A stretch of 64,000 nt of DNA from Pithys albifrons albifrons (GCF_047495875.1 NC_092461.1:63104299-63168298), one strand, 5' to 3'. Positions 47,136 to 61,020 are shown, counted from the first letter of the stretch. Numbers and translations are program-made. The notes: generated by a model from the letters alone, not told the origin.

Positions 47136-50100
47136 AAATTATCTATTACTTCATTCTATTCTTTCTTGTCCATGTTTAATATTCCTCCAGCCTCTTTTTT
47201 GCTTTAAGCAATTACAACCACTATTCCACTTCCACACTCAGAAGTTCTTCACATGCAACACACTATAGAAAGAACTTCTGGCTAAGCAATAGCCTTTTAA
47301 ATGTAAGTTGAATACTCTGTATTCAAGTAAGACAAGTAACTTAATAAGTCAGTTTGGATTTTGCCACATTATTTACTATTTCTCATATTAGTTGCTGCTT
47401 GAAGCATTTAAAATTATATTTATCTTCTGATTTTTAAATTCAGTGTTGTACTTGATATCATGTTCAAAAGTAAGAGCACACACCTTGCAACACACAATAA
47501 AATTAAAATTCTTCTTGGTAGGGAAAGAAATACAAACAAAAAAGGTAGAGCAGGAAAATGTACTGAACCTTGGATTTGTGCTACATCTCAATAATTCCTT
47601 CATACAAAAGTCTGCTGTCTCTCTCCATTTTTCTTAGAGTATTCTCTCCCTAGTAATTCTGCCCATCTTCCTTCTTTCCCTCATTAATTCAAACAGTTTG
47701 TCTGAAAATGCTTCAGCAAGTCAGCAGATGCTTTGTTTGATTAAGAGCCATAATAGTGATCAATCTGCAATGGTAACTCTTTACCTTGTACAGAAGCTTC
47801 AGGGTGGTGCTAATGAGATTGTCTTCTAGCCAGACACCAATTTTCAGGGAATTGGAGGAAATTTCATTAATTAGAGAACTCTCAAATTCAGTTGAACTTT
47901 GTCAATAGATTTAAAAGTTGCTAGGACTAGAACTCAAAGACAGATGAGCACACCTTACAAAGTCATGTCAGTCCTCACAAAACCAGTCTCACTGGAAAAC
48001 GGGCTGTAAAGGTACCAGGTGAAAAATAGTGGCCATGGTCTATCACTGTTGGGTTACATCACACTAAGCTCATGGCTTATGTTACTGTCAACATGTTCCC
48101 AACTGAAATAAACACTGGATAAAAGAAACATTTCCCTTTTTATCAGATTTCAGTCATTAGTAGTTTTATAAGCTTTAGTCCTTGAAATAATCGAATATAT
48201 GAAGTCTCTGGGAGACTCACCCTGCCTGAAATTACTACCAGGAGAAAGGCTCTTCCCCTCCGCTGACAATACTACTCTCCTAGGCAGAAATAGCGTTCCT
48301 TAATGCACTGGACTGAAAACAACAGTGATTCACAAGCTGATTTACAAGCAGACCAGATGTCTTTGCCTTGAGGACTTCCATATCTATTAAGGTGCAGGGC
48401 AAGGCAGATGGTTGAGGGTGGCAACAACTTCAGCCAGCAATCTCCTGCTGCAACTCTGTCACAAGCCAAACAAGAACCAATTTATCCTCATTCCTTCTCT
48501 AAACTTCTATAAAACCCTTGAACTTGTCTTTCTCCCATCCTTCCCTTCTGCTGTTTCTGCTCTAAGAACTTAGAACAGAAAGATTTTATTCCCAGCTGGG
48601 ATAGCTAACTGGATACACACAGGGACAACTCAAAGACACTTAAAAGAAGTCAAACAAGATATGCAGTGCAGACAATGTTTTATTTTGACCTAATAGCATG
48701 GGTCAAAGGCACCTGGCTTCTTTTATGTTCACAGCTGTTATGGGCCTGCAAACACACCATCACAACCATTCATGTCAATTCAGTATTCTGAATAGGTCAA
48801 ATAATTCTTTCCAATCTGTTCACGGACATTTCTCAACCCCAAAAAGCATTCAATATCATGTTGTTAATTTTTAGAAGATTCTCCACTTGTTTTTGGTCTT
48901 GACTCCCTTGGATATTTCAGTGTAATGTTGTAAATATAATTTCACTTACCACACCTACTTCTCATTAAGCTATAGCATTCTAACAAAGGTACTCACTGCT
49001 ACTGGATTGCTACAATAATAAATATTAAAAAGAGTAATGTATTAAATATTATAATCCAGCTTATAATCCATGACAACACTTTATTTTTCACTTTATGATT
49101 ACTTTAACTTCTTAGTATCCTTTAGTGAGAGGTTTTGACACAGGTTTTTCATGAAAGTCCAAGTTATCCTACTAGTATCTACTAGCCAGTGTTTTGCTAA
49201 CACCTTCATAGAGATACAATTACACACTCAAAAAAAAGGAAAAGACAGTTGCACACAACCCTAGCCATCGTAACAGTCCCTTTTTTATAGCTTTTTAGGG
49301 ACAAAAATAAACTTGACATTGCTCTGAACATGTGCCTTTCAAAAATGGAGAAAAATCCCTCCTTATAAATGGGTTGGTTTACAACATATCATGAGAAAGA
49401 AAAAGTAATGATTAAGTATTTAGTGTTTGAGACCAATATTATCCTCAGAAGCAATGTTGTATCTCACATCCTAACCATTTATTTCTTATCAGAGGTTCTG
49501 AAATGTTTATATGGAAACTTCTCTGATGTCTTTTCTCAAAACTGAACCTAGTAACTAGCTAACTAAAAATAAATCAAAACGTACAGGGAAGTTCATATAA
49601 AAATTTATATACAATTTTTTTAAAGTGAGTCACACTCCTTGAAACAGACTTTCTGATAAAATCAACTGGTTTTAGTTTTAATGAAAATAAGCATTTACTT
49701 TAAAAAAAATGTATATTCTATTTTTATTACATGAGGTGTTGGTTAACAAACAAGTCCTGGGCCCTGCAGTTTTTCAAGTAAAGATATTAGTTCAAAGATA
49801 TTCAGTGGGAGTTAACACTGGGACATTACACACCAGCTGACAAACAAAAGTGTTATTTTGCATGTGACAAAAATGATTCTAATAACACAAAAGAAAATGC
49901 TTTATTGATTATTCTTGGAATGGCAGGGTGCAACAAAAGGGTTCTGATATATGCTGACAAAATTTTCGAATCAGGAGAGATTAACAAGGACACCAAATGG
50001 CACAACTATTGCCAGTGAAACTCCAAATACACTTTTTTGCTGTTGAATACTGCTAATCATGATAATAACTAATCTTCATATAGAGGTGTCTTGAAATACT

Positions 50101-51773
50101 ACAGCATTACACCACTAATGGTCAAAGTGTATCTTTCAAATTCTCAGAAATTTTATGCTGTGGCAAAAATTATACTAAATAAGTGTGGTTTTGCCTTCCC
50201 TTCTTGTGTCGGAATCATTCCACGTATTAAATGATTTTGTAAATCCTGGCAGCTTTTCCTTTCATGCAGCCTGATTACACCAAGAAAACATTATCTATTT
50301 CACAGCCAAGGGCCATTCATTTGAGATTGGGCAGACTGCATTTAAGAAATGATACAGTGCGTAGGGGGTACAAGCACTATTTATTCTCTAAATTTCAGCT
50401 CATTTTGTTAACAGAGCATGCAAAAGGACAATAGCTCAGAGCCCATCCAGTTAAAATATGTAAAACCACAGACAGAAATATTTGCCATACTGGTAGTTAA
50501 GCAATGCCTCTCTTGAGGTGAAAGCAGCACAAGCATTTCAGAATTGCACAACTGTTCTGGACCACTGAAAACAGAAATGTACTTTCATGATCACCAACAA
50601 CATTCCAAATGCTCATTCTTTCTTTTAGGAAAAGCAATTCTGGGCTGAAAAATAAAAGATAATTTTGGTGTTACCTGTTCTGTATTTCAAACATGTTTCA
50701 TAATAGTATCTTTTCTAGTTGAACGTCACCAAACATATTCCAGTGATAATTGTCTTTGCACTAACAGTGGATGACTGATGTCAGATATCTGTGTTACAGC
50801 TCTAGTCAAAAGTACTGCCTCATTAAGTTTATTTCATTCAAAAAAAACGGTTTTCTATACTTCTACCCAATCCAGCACAGATTTACTCCAGCTTTTCTAC
50901 CCAGCAGCAATGATTTTGTTAGGTCTTCCTCAGAGATAGGGATGCTGGAACTACCTGTTGCTATCACACATGCCTGCAAAAGCCTACTTGGTACCAGTCA
51001 GCATCCACTTTCGGAGCCCAGGGCCTGGGAGTTTCCAAGTAGCTGCAAGTCTGCAGTTTGAAGTAGCTCTAGCTCTAACCAAAGACCAGGTTTACATGCT
51101 GCCCACTGAAGGTGCCATTATAACCTGCCTCCTAACTGCAGATTTGGACATACCCTGTGCTTGCTTGTACTGTGAGCCATTCTGAGGTGGCTGTGCAGGC
51201 CTGTGATTGCACAACTCACACAGGGGCTGCCCCTGAGCCACACATTCTGCAGGGCCCAGCAGCTCCTCTCTGAAATCGACATTCTTGTCATTTTCCCTGC
51301 TAATAGTAGCTGTGAAATGTCGAATTCAGTAGCCTGCAGCAGGGAAATCAGGCATCAGCAGACAAAGAGCAAATTTTAAAAACTCCTTATTTGGAACAAA
51401 ACATTTCATGAAAATAATAAAAGATGTCTGCTGTTCAGTCCATTTTAATATTCACACTTTTTCTTTGAGGCACGTCTAAATAGCCATGTGATTTATGAAT
51501 GCCACAATTTAAAAAATAAAGTTCAATTTAAAAATAATCTGCCAGTGATCCCCAGGGCACAGTTCAACAAGGGTAACTACTTGTCACAGGAAATGCCTTA
51601 TCCTTTTATTGGCAACAAACTATGAGAATGCTGCAACATTCATTCTTGAACTAAAATTCTTGATTTCCAATTTATAATACCACCATGGCAATGTCTCAGT
51701 AATAATACCCTACTATTTGTAACAAAAAAGAAAAAACCATGTAATCACAGAAAAAAATATCTTAGGCTTCAGC
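47136..51773. other. C8orf34 intron, between provirus and CR1
   Basis: AT-rich intronic sequence. No exon-like block, RNA gene or recognisable repeat was seen, except a GC-richer patch at about 50880-51345 that I cannot assign. Confidence 0.6.
50880..51345. other. GC-richer unassigned patch
   Basis: About 460 bases visibly richer in G and C than the flanks. It holds overlapping plus-strand open frames (50771-51061 and 50958-51185) that resemble no known protein. It may be a very old repeat or a conserved non-coding element. No end motifs or TSD were seen. Confidence 0.3.
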
Positions 51774-52185
51774 ATGTATAAATGTATAAGGCTAAGAAAA
51801 TTGGGATTGTTCAGTCTGGAAAAGAGACGGTTTTGGGGTGACCTAATTGCATCCCTCCAGTACCCAAAGGGAGACTACAATAAAGATGGAGAGAGACTAT
51901 TTACAGGAAGAGCATGTAGTGATAGGACAAGGGGGAATGGATTCAAAATGAAAAGGGTAGATTTACACCAGATATTAGGAAGCAATTCTATACTGTGAGG
52001 ATGGTGAGGCACTGGAACATGTTGTCCAGAGAAACTGTAGATGCCACATCCCTGTAAGTGTTCAAGGCTATATTGGATGGGGCTCTGAGCAATTCAGTCT
52101 GGTGGAAGGTGTCCCTGTTCATGGCAAGGGGGTTGGAACCCAATGATCCTTAAGTCCCTTCCAACACAAATCATTCTATGATTAC
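51774..52185 (+). mobile_element. CR1 LINE, 3' fragment
   Basis: The frame at its start encodes LRKLGLFSLEKRRFWGDLI, the typical C-terminal part of CR1 reverse transcriptase, followed by the usual GFKMKRV-like segment. The 3' end reads GGAACCCAATGATCCTTAAG, CCCTTCCAACACAAATC and ATTCTATGATTA, the CR1 tail. It is 5'-truncated, as most CR1 copies are. Confidence 0.9.
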
Positions 52186-52507
52186 ATACATATATATGTG
52201 CATCACAGAGAACCTGATTCTGCAGATTTACTTCAGTCATCACCCTGAAAAAGTAATTTAAGACACTTGTGAGAAGTAAACCATCTGTTGAACCATTTCC
52301 AGAGTATGACTGTTTTCTGGTTTCTTATAAATATTTGCAATTTCCTTTGCAATCTCATTTTTTTTCCTTACTTCTTCCACAAAAAAAAAAAAAAAAAATT
52401 AACTTAACTAGTTGCATCCATTTTTAAGGGTTAGGAACATAAAAGTATGTCTGTCTATGTTAAGACAGGTATCAATTTTACTAAGTTCTGAGACTTCAGA
52501 CACCAAA

Positions 52508-53000
52508 TCATAGAATCATAGAAAATATGCTGAGTTGGAAAGGATCCATGAGGATCGAGTCCAACTCTTGGCCCTGCATGGGACCATGCCAAAGAGCCAC
52601 ACCATGTGCCTGAGAGCGTTGCCCAAACGCTTCTTGAACTCTGTCAGGCTTGGTGCTGTGACCACTTCCCTGGGGAGCCTCTTCCAGTGCTCAGTAACCC
52701 TCTGAGTGAAAAACCTTTTCCCGATATCTAACTTAAATCTCTCCTGATGCAGTTTCATGACATTTCCTCAACTCATTGCTTGAGAATGAAGAGATCAGCA
52801 CTTGCCTCTCCTCTTCCCCTCACAAGGAAGTTGTAACAGCAATAAGGTCTCCTCTCCTCCAGGTTGAACAGACCAAATGGCCTCAGCTGCTCCTTGAAAG
52901 GCTTCCCCTCAAGGCCCCTCACCATCCTCATGACCCTCTTTTGTACGTTCTCTAATAACTTAATGTCTTTTTTATATTGTGGTGCCCAAAACTGCACACA
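52508..53000 (-). mobile_element. CR1 LINE, 3' part (split by solo LTR)
   Basis: The 3' tail lies at the low coordinate (TCATAGAATCATAGAA on the plus strand). On the minus strand the translations include KDIKLLENVQKRVMRMVRGL and LRPFGLFNLEERR, then RFFTQRVTEHWKRLPREVV, which are CR1 RT C-terminal signatures with a frame break between them. The element resumes after the solo LTR at 53634. The solo LTR therefore inserted into an existing CR1. Confidence 0.92.
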
Positions 53001-53628
53001 TGTCCTAGTTCAGCAGGTGGGACCAGTTATCACTGTGTAGGGGTGATCAAAGCTGTGTATTCTACCCCCTCTATTCATTCCCCAAGGACAATGGACCATT
53101 TGCAGCAGCTGCCCAGGGAGTCATTAGCACCTTCACACCCAGCCTGAGGGGGGCGGAGCTGCTAAGGGGCCATCAACAGTTCAGGGATACTCCATGACTC
53201 CAGAGTTAATGACCCATTGTGTGAGTCCCCGCCCAGGGGGAGGGACTGGGTGCTCCCTGAGGGTACATAAGTGGTGGGTAAAAAGACCTCAGGAACTTCT
53301 CATTGGATCCAGAGGAGCAGCAGGACCTCGACAGGAGGAGACCACCACTCCCGACCAGACCACAGCCACCGCCTGCACCAACAGGTTTTTCACTTCCTTT
53401 TGCGTTGGACTTAGGGGGACCACACGGGTCTCAGCACAAGGGCTAACAAACCCCTTTGGGTTTGTGCCCCAGGACACTGGGTTATACTGCTGGTTTTTGT
53501 GAGTTGAAAGCAATTTTCCTTTGTGTCAGTGTATTTATTGTAATATTATCATTAAATTTTAGCTCTGACTTATAATCTCTCTCGTGTTGAGTTCATTTCT
53601 CCTGCTGGTTTACCTTTAAACCAGCACA
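53001..53628 (+). mobile_element. Solo LTR nested in CR1
   Basis: A 628-bp block from TGTCCTAGTT to AACCAGCACA; the two ends are imperfect inverted repeats. It is flanked by a 5-bp duplication acaca (52996-53000 and 53629-53633). Removing the LTR and one acaca restores the usual CR1 order ACTGCACACA then ATACTCAAGG, which fixes the ends precisely. Plus orientation is suggested by GTACATAAG near 53265 and ATTAAA near 53550. It contains ORFs on both strands with no recognisable product. Confidence 0.9.
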
Positions 53629-53633
53629 ACACA

Positions 53634-53715
53634 ATACTCAAGGTAAGGCAGTTTTAGTGCAGAGTAGAGCAGGGTTGTCATCTTTGACCAGCTGGCAATG
53701 CAGTGCTGAACAAAA
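53634..53715 (-). mobile_element. CR1 LINE, continuation past the solo LTR
   Basis: ATACTCAAGGTAAGGC, GTGCAGAGTAGAGCAGGG and GACCAGCTGGCAATGC are in the order found in CR1 just upstream (in CR1 direction) of the 52508-53000 part. The 5' truncation is near 53715. Confidence 0.85.
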
Positions 53716-56700
53716 AATTTGTTCATGAGACGTCATTGCTATCAGACATGTTTTTGACACTTCTATGGAAAACCCTCCTTGTTAAAGTCTCAAAACTTCA
53801 AATTTATCAACAGTTAGTAAAAGCTCTTAATGTTAGCAGTTCCTACAATACAGGAATACAGATAGAAGTATCCTGCCTGGTGAATATTCAATCTCAACAT
53901 AACATTTTTCTCAAAGGCTCCAGTATTGGACAACGAGTGATTTTTTTGTTCTGCTGGATGCTTGCCAGCATGGTTTCACCAAGCACCAAAATAAAGACCA
54001 TACCTGCTAGTCAACGCAAAAGAAAAAAAAAAAGATCGAATGCAATGCAAATGGAGAGAGACGTAAAAGCTGGGCTTGATTGGAAAGAGGCCCATATGAA
54101 GAACAAGAAAAATGTAATCATATATTAAGAAATTATCTTCTAACACATACATACAAGGAGTTCAAATGTCATATGCAACAGAACCCTAAGTCTAGTATTT
54201 TTGAAGATCTGATTAAATGTCCTGCCATTTTACTTCTATACGGACTTCAATAAAGCTTTTAGTTATATGTTGGGTAACCCACTTACTAGAAGTAGAGCTC
54301 ACAAAGGTCCTCAAAGTTCTTCTGTGGCTGTAGTTTTGCTACCAGTGAAATCCCTACAAATGCACTTTAATTTTGCATGTTAAGCTACAACTGTGCCTTT
54401 CTTTTTTCTTGTCTTTCCTTCCTGTTCATTCCAACTCACTTAGTACATGGCATGCCCCAACAAAATAATTCACACTATTCTTCATTCTGTATTCTTGACT
54501 CCCAGGAATTACAGCTGAATTGCATCACAGATTCAGGTAAATACCTTAGTCTCTTGAGTAAAGTTTAAGTTGAGCTACTGATGGTTTTCAGTAGCATTAT
54601 CAATGCAAGCTTATATGTGTTTGTGATGATCATCACAGTTATTAGGTATGATCTCACTTGAAGGGGAGATGAGCAAGGCCTGCACTCTAGAAATAGATAT
54701 TATTTAAAAGCGTATTTGGAATAGTATTAGCTTGACTTTCCCCCTAATCTTCTATGTGAAAGTGATCACTCACACACACAAAAAAAAAAATCCATCAACA
54801 GTGGCTTTTACCTTATGGACTTTTGAGCCTTTCATATTCATAGGTCAAAGGCTTTTAATACTATTTTACAGCAAGATCCCCTTAAAAAAAGTAGGTGATT
54901 ATATCTCTACGCTCTATTTCCTTTTACAAAAGAATCTGCAAAACAAACTATTTTTTCCCTTATAAGATAAAGAGAAGCATTAGAGTGTATTTTTTTCATT
55001 TAAACCACAAGGCCTCTGAATACTACCTTCTTTCAACAGACTTAGCACTCAGTCAACTATTTGAGACAGGCTTTTGAAGAAACAAATCAAATAATAAAAA
55101 AATTCAGTAGCTAAAATAGTCACATGTCAAACAACTTGCCAGAAAAATAGTGTCAGGATTGGAACCATTTAAAATTCAATTTTCCCACATGATTCTAACA
55201 AAGGACCAGGTGTGCTACAAACTAAAAGTATGAATTAAAGTCTGAAAAGAGAAAACAATGAAAAATTTGCTTTGCCAAGAAGAAGGAAGCCCTTTAAACT
55301 CATTTGACCTACAGCTTCTGAGAAGAAAACACATTCTTTAATAAATTCAGTGGAAGAGTTTTGACAGCAGCTCTATCACTAACTTCTTGGTTTCTACAGT
55401 GATAAGGTAATTGCAAAAACTGTATGTAAGTCACTACTTCTAATCAAAATTAAAACAAATAAAATCAAACATTCCTATTACTCCAATGCAGCGTCATTTG
55501 AACACACCAAGTTGAAATTCTGTTAACAACACTCAATTTTATTTTAAAGTATCAAATTGGTTAAAATTCTTAACAGCTGAAGTTGGAGATACTGAGTCCA
55601 TTTTTAAATTTCTATAGATTTACATTTTCTTCCAAAGAGTTTCTTTTTCTGGTCTGTACACAGAAGCTATTTTTAAACCTTCTTTTGTGATGAATATTTT
55701 ATATAAATAATTCCAATTTCATACCCAGAACAAGGATACCATAATCACTGCATCAAAACAGGGAATAATTCAATTAATTTAGCAGGATGAATCAAAGATG
55801 ACCATTTTGACAACCACTTCACGTTTCTCTTATCTTTTGTTCCACACTAATTAGTGTGGATAAAATTAACCGCAATATTCTACATATATTCTATTAAGCA
55901 CATGTTACATCATATACTACGCTGGGCTGTAAATAATTTTCCAGCACTATATAAATGTCCCCCTTGGTAAGTCTTGCATGAACTACATGCTAAGTTCATT
56001 ACAAATGCTATAAAATTAAATTAAGTTCAAATGTATCACAATGATAAAGTTCATTCTTGCAAAAATTTAAACTCAGTAATTTTAGCCGAATATCAGCACT
56101 TCTCCTTTCTACACATTTATTCTCTCTCCATACTTATATAACTGCTTTGCCAGCAGATTTACAAAAATTGGGATAAATTACATATACAAGGGAGCAGCAG
56201 CAGTCTTTATGAGCAACAATTGTTGATATGATTCTTCCACATGTTGTCAAGTGTTGCTCTCTGAGTTCACTTGCTTCTATATCAATCAAGATGACATAAA
56301 CCACATATTCACAATTTCTACAATTAGATGAATCATGTGACAGCGTCACTAACCTAGACTTGGAAAATTTGGCAAAAAGAAACACATTTTGTTAAAATGG
56401 ACAAATTCGTGCAGTTTCAAAGGTAGCCATTATAATGCAGTCTAAATGGAGGTCTGCAAAGCCTAATTTTTGCTGCACTTTTCAGCATTTTTTGATTATA
56501 CAGAAGAACAAGATGTTTCCTTTCTCATACCAAAATGCTACTTATTACTTTCAAGGAATACAAACTAAACCTGATTCTCATTTCTTCTATATTTTTTAAA
56601 TTATGTTCATATTTCTAAAATCATACTTTTAAAATCCATGTTCCTTGCAGAAAATTTACAAAAAATGTTCTATCAGAGCTTACCATAGTGGATCACAGAA

Positions 56701-59700
56701 CATTAATTAAAAATTGCTGCTTGGTTCTTGCCCTGACAGGCAGTCTTTAGTGTAAATATGCATAACAGGGCCTAGTAGAATAAATCACCTATTTTATTTT
56801 TATAACCTTTGAAAAGAAAAATAATACAGGTTTGCAGTGTACAAGGTTTTTCCCCGTTTTCTTGCCCATACAGTATTTCTCTCCTGCAACGTGAAGCACT
56901 TTGTTCGCTTTTAAATAGATTAACCTATGCTTGGGTTAATCAACCCCTAAGGAAAAACGCCAGCGCCCCCTCGTGGGCATCAGCTTCCTTTTGCCTATTC
57001 AGGCTTCACCAGCTATGCCAAAAATTCACTTAAACAATAACGATATTTAATTCCCTTGCTAGGTACTCTTATTTTCTAATCATCCAAAAGGCTGTGGAAC
57101 TAGATCTGTAAACTGAAAAAGGAATCTCTTTTTAGCCAAAAAATTCACATTTGTATCGATTTTTACTGTAAGATACATGAGACAGATTTATGAAGAATAA
57201 ACTGCAACTAAGTTCTTTAGTTGCTTGTTTAAAAGACAAGCTCTTATTAATTAGGACTAGGAAATCACATTTATTGTGTTGGCTGGTTATTCTAAAATAA
57301 AGTGAAAACTGCTGTAAACTCAAAATTAAATAGAGAACAGAAGAATGAAAGGCTGAACCTGTATGGTCCAATCCTATTGCAAATGGACACAACAGTTCAT
57401 ACAATGTACAGCAGTACTAATACACTAAGGAACATTCCCTTTGTTTTAGCAAGGCTGTTTCCACAGCGAAGTGTAAGTTTGTTCCCAGTGCCATTCACAG
57501 TTTTGCATGGCTTTTAATATTGCTGATTCCTGCAAAACGCAAAGTTATCAGACAGAAGTCTCATATGAACATAATTCCCACTTATATCATTTGACTTTCA
57601 GGGTAAACAGCAATCACAGCATCCCAATTAGAAAGTCTTCATCATATAAATATTTGGTGCAGGATAAAGACATCATTGCAGCACCAATTTGATAGAGTGA
57701 GTTGCAAATGCAACCACTATGCCAAAGGCACCAACTTCTAACTCAGGAGCCTATCAGCCTTCTTCTGGAATTATGTTCATCTTGGTGTGCAGTTCACACC
57801 TCAGGGTTTTCAGTGATACATATGCCAAATCACTGTACTTACTATCTCCTGTGCATTACAGAAAACTCTTCTGGAACTGGAAATAAACTCTTCCAGGCTG
57901 TCAAAGGCAGCACTGGCATTAGACTGTCAGTGTTGAAGAGTACTGCAGAAAATTAAGCCTATACCAATCATTTTCAGAGAAAACCAGGACTTTCTGAACC
58001 ATGAATTTCGTCTATGTCCAAATATGTGTGATAAGGTGATACTCAAGGTATGAGATGACTTTGCATCCAAACAAAAACCTTTAAACAAGGTTCCACTAAA
58101 TTCATTATACGGTATACAATTAGGGGGAACCTGTTTCTGTAAAAAATCAGCACAAAACAAGCAAAAATTTGCTCCATACTGAAACAGAAGATCCTGTTAT
58201 TGTCCCCAATTCATGTAGTTGGGTCATCATTTATTTAAGGAAAAATGCTACTTATCCATCAGAAGTTTCTTTTGCCTTTGAATTATTTAATTTCTTAAGC
58301 AGTATTAGTCTCAATATTTTAAGAAAAAATTAAATGTTTGCAAAACCCTGTTTCAATTTCTTTTTTAATCTAAATAAATAATTATAAGCCCCAGCAATAT
58401 TGCAACAATGTTAATGAATTGAAGAAAACATAAATGGAGGCAGAGGCTGCGAAGTTGCCTGACTAGTCTGCACTGCAGCTCAAAGTGATGAGATATTTCT
58501 GCCCCTCAGGCTCCCACAGGCTTTTCTAGCACTAGTGCTACCTAATTCTGTAGCTTCCCCCCCCCCCACTTTCCCAGGTATCAATGCTATGCTTTCTCTG
58601 CAGACTGCAGTAGTGAGCAGTGTCACTGTGCATCTGTCTGTAAGATACTTCTGTAAGACATCTTCTCTCACGTGTTAAATAACCAGGACTGCTTTGTATA
58701 GGCCACAACACCTCTTTTAAACATTATTATATTCATTGCACTTTAAATAACACTGCCTTTTCACCTCTATCATGGGTACATGCACTATCTATAGACTCAT
58801 TCAGGGATTTTGGAGACATGAGGTTGTTTTTGAGTATGCAGAGATTCTATCTGCCTGCATGTGTAATTTTGTGATGCTTCTTTGCACTGAATGCAATCAT
58901 ATTTTATCACTTCATATTCTACCAAAGGTTCCAGTTGTGCCTAAATAAATCCATACACTCTGTATCAACTATTCACTGTTTGGTGGGATTTTTTTAGTGT
59001 TTTGTTTTGTTTGTTTGTTTTAATTTGCTATTAGGATTGTTCTATCTGGAGCCCAGGTGTTAATAATACATTTTCATTTAACCTGAAGGAACTGTTTGTT
59101 TCTTCTAGCTAAATATAGGTTTCTATCGTAGTCTGAGCTGCCTTCAACTTTGTGCTCAGAGGACTGACTTTTCCATCTATCTTGTCATTCTCTAATTCCC
59201 AAAAAACCTGTCAGTTACGTGTTTTCAGAGCTAAATGTATCAAACTACTAGTTCTATAGTTCTAGTGTTCCTCATGGCACTTCAACTCCACATTTAAACT
59301 TCCTGGTTTTGCCCTTACAGCTGCTAAGCTACTAATCTGCCTTTAAAACCTGCTACCAATTTTTTTTAAAATTACTTGTTCTGAAGAAAAAGCAAAAATT
59401 GGAAGCCATTCACTTCCTTTTATTTAGATAATTTCAGGCAATTTAGTCTACTGTAAGGGCTCTGGAAAGGTAAACTGTAATGGGCTGTAATTACTTGTCT
59501 AGGTCATTTTATATTAACTTTCTATCTGTATAATTTTAACTACTTCAGTGTATTAACCTCTAGAATGTGGCATAAAAATATGTTTACTTCTGAGTGTTTA
59601 ACAGGACACTATTCTTTAACATTTTTCTCCTCTCCTTTCACCTGGTTTTCTTCCTGAGCAAAATCAAATCATTCATTTTGGTTTTGAAATAGCCTGCAGC

Positions 59701-60235
59701 TTCTTTTTTCCCACCACGTTCTGAAGATAACTGTGAGGTTTGAGAGAATTTTTGGCATTACTAAAGGGTTATTACAATTCTGAACAGTAAATGAACTCCC
59801 TTCTGGATGAATGAACAGCACAGCTTGTATCTCTAATACTACATTTGAAACTGCCTTTTTATGTTAAATAATATAGATCTCAGAGGAATAAGGAAATAGA
59901 GCAATCATTCATGCAAGTTTGCATGACAGATACAGTTTGTATCCAGGTTATCTAAATCATCTAATATTTTAACCTGCTCTGCATGTCTCTTAATCACACA
60001 GAAAGTATCCATGTCATTACCTATTTCACTTTCCTTTTCAAGTCTTGATCTATTTGTCTCAGCCTGTGTGGTTTTTTTTGGTAAACCATTTATTTGCATG
60101 GTAGTTAACTCTGATCTAGACCAACATTAAGTTTATACTGATTTCATTTTCAGTATATTACAAGCGGTGTACAACAAAATTACATGTCAGAGGCCTGTAG
60201 CCTTCTCTGTGCTAGCAATTCATTCAATCATTTAG
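53716..60235. other. C8orf34 intron
   Basis: AT-rich. It contains a CTCF-like motif (56961-56976), a C-run (about 58557-58567), short CA and A tracts at about 54770-54791, and a T/G simple tract near 58985-59022. No exon-like block stands out. Confidence 0.6.
56961..56976 (-). promoter_or_regulatory. CTCF-type binding motif
   Basis: The minus strand reads CCACGAGGGGGCGCTG, which fits the vertebrate CTCF core (CCASYAGRKGGCRS) at every position except the fifth, where G replaces C or T. It is a GC-rich island in AT-rich surroundings. Sequence alone cannot show occupancy. Confidence 0.6.
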
Positions 60236-60575
60236 GCTCAGAGTGACCTCAGGAGGTCTCTGGCTCACTTTCCTGCTCAAAGTAGGGTTATCCAAGGTGC
60301 TTAGGATTTTACTCAGTTGACTTTGAAAACATCCAAGGTCAGTGACTCCACAGCCTCCCAGGGCAACCTGTTCCAGTAGCTAAATATCCACATACTGAAT
60401 TTGTTTTTTCCCCTTTACGTTTAATCAGAAACTTGCCTGTATCAATTTCTGCCCAGTGTCACTCACCCTCCTGCTGTGCACCTCAGTAAAGAGTGTGGCT
60501 CCTCTCAGGAGCCTCCCCTTAGGCACTCGAAGGCTGAGTTCCCTCTACTTCACACCACAGGTAGGACTGCTAATT
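60236..60575 (-). mobile_element. CR1-family fragment, old
   Basis: Antisense copy of the CR1 3' region: GTGACTCCACAGCCTCCCAG, GGCAACCTGTTCCAGTAGC, then a block ending in GCTCCTCTCAGGAGCCTCCCC. It is clearly more diverged than the other copies and has unclear ends. Confidence 0.75.
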
Positions 60576-60737
60576 TAAGGGGGAAGAAAACAAGCACAAG
60601 TTCTCTAATATCAGGCGGCTGTTTGCGGTTTGCTAAGTTTGTGTGACCTCCCTGTGCTTCTGCAGAGCAGGTTCTTATCCTCTCAGAATTTTTGTAAATG
60701 GGGTGAACTTCATATAAGGCACTGCTCTCTCCTCTGT

Positions 60738-61020
60738 GGTGACCAGTGACAGAACCAAAGGGAATGGCCTGAGTTGTGTCAGTGGAGGTTTAGGTTGGAT
60801 ATCAGAAAAAGGTTCTTCACCCGGAGGGTGGTTGGGCACCAGAACAAGCTGCCCAGGGAGGTGGCCACAGCACTAAGCCTGAGAGAGTTCAAGAAGAATT
60901 TGGGCAATGCTCTCAGGTACATGGTGTGACTCCTGGGGATGGTCCTGTGCAGGGCTAAGAGTTGGACTCAATGATCCTTGTGGGTCCCTTCCAACTCAGC
61001 ATATTCTATGACTCTGTGAA
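60738..61020 (+). mobile_element. CR1 LINE, 3' fragment
   Basis: Plus-strand CR1 tail: GGTTGGATATCAGAAAAAGG, AAGCTGCCCAGGGAGGTGGC, TTGGACTCAATGATCCTTGT and the terminal ATTCTATGACTCTGTG. It is 5'-truncated near 60738. Together with the 60236-60575 copy it forms two oppositely oriented CR1 pieces about 160 bp apart. Confidence 0.9.

Noticed and set aside
53194..53513. Frames on both strands inside the nested solo LTR
   Set aside because: They lie wholly within a non-coding LTR of moderate GC, and neither has a recognisable product.
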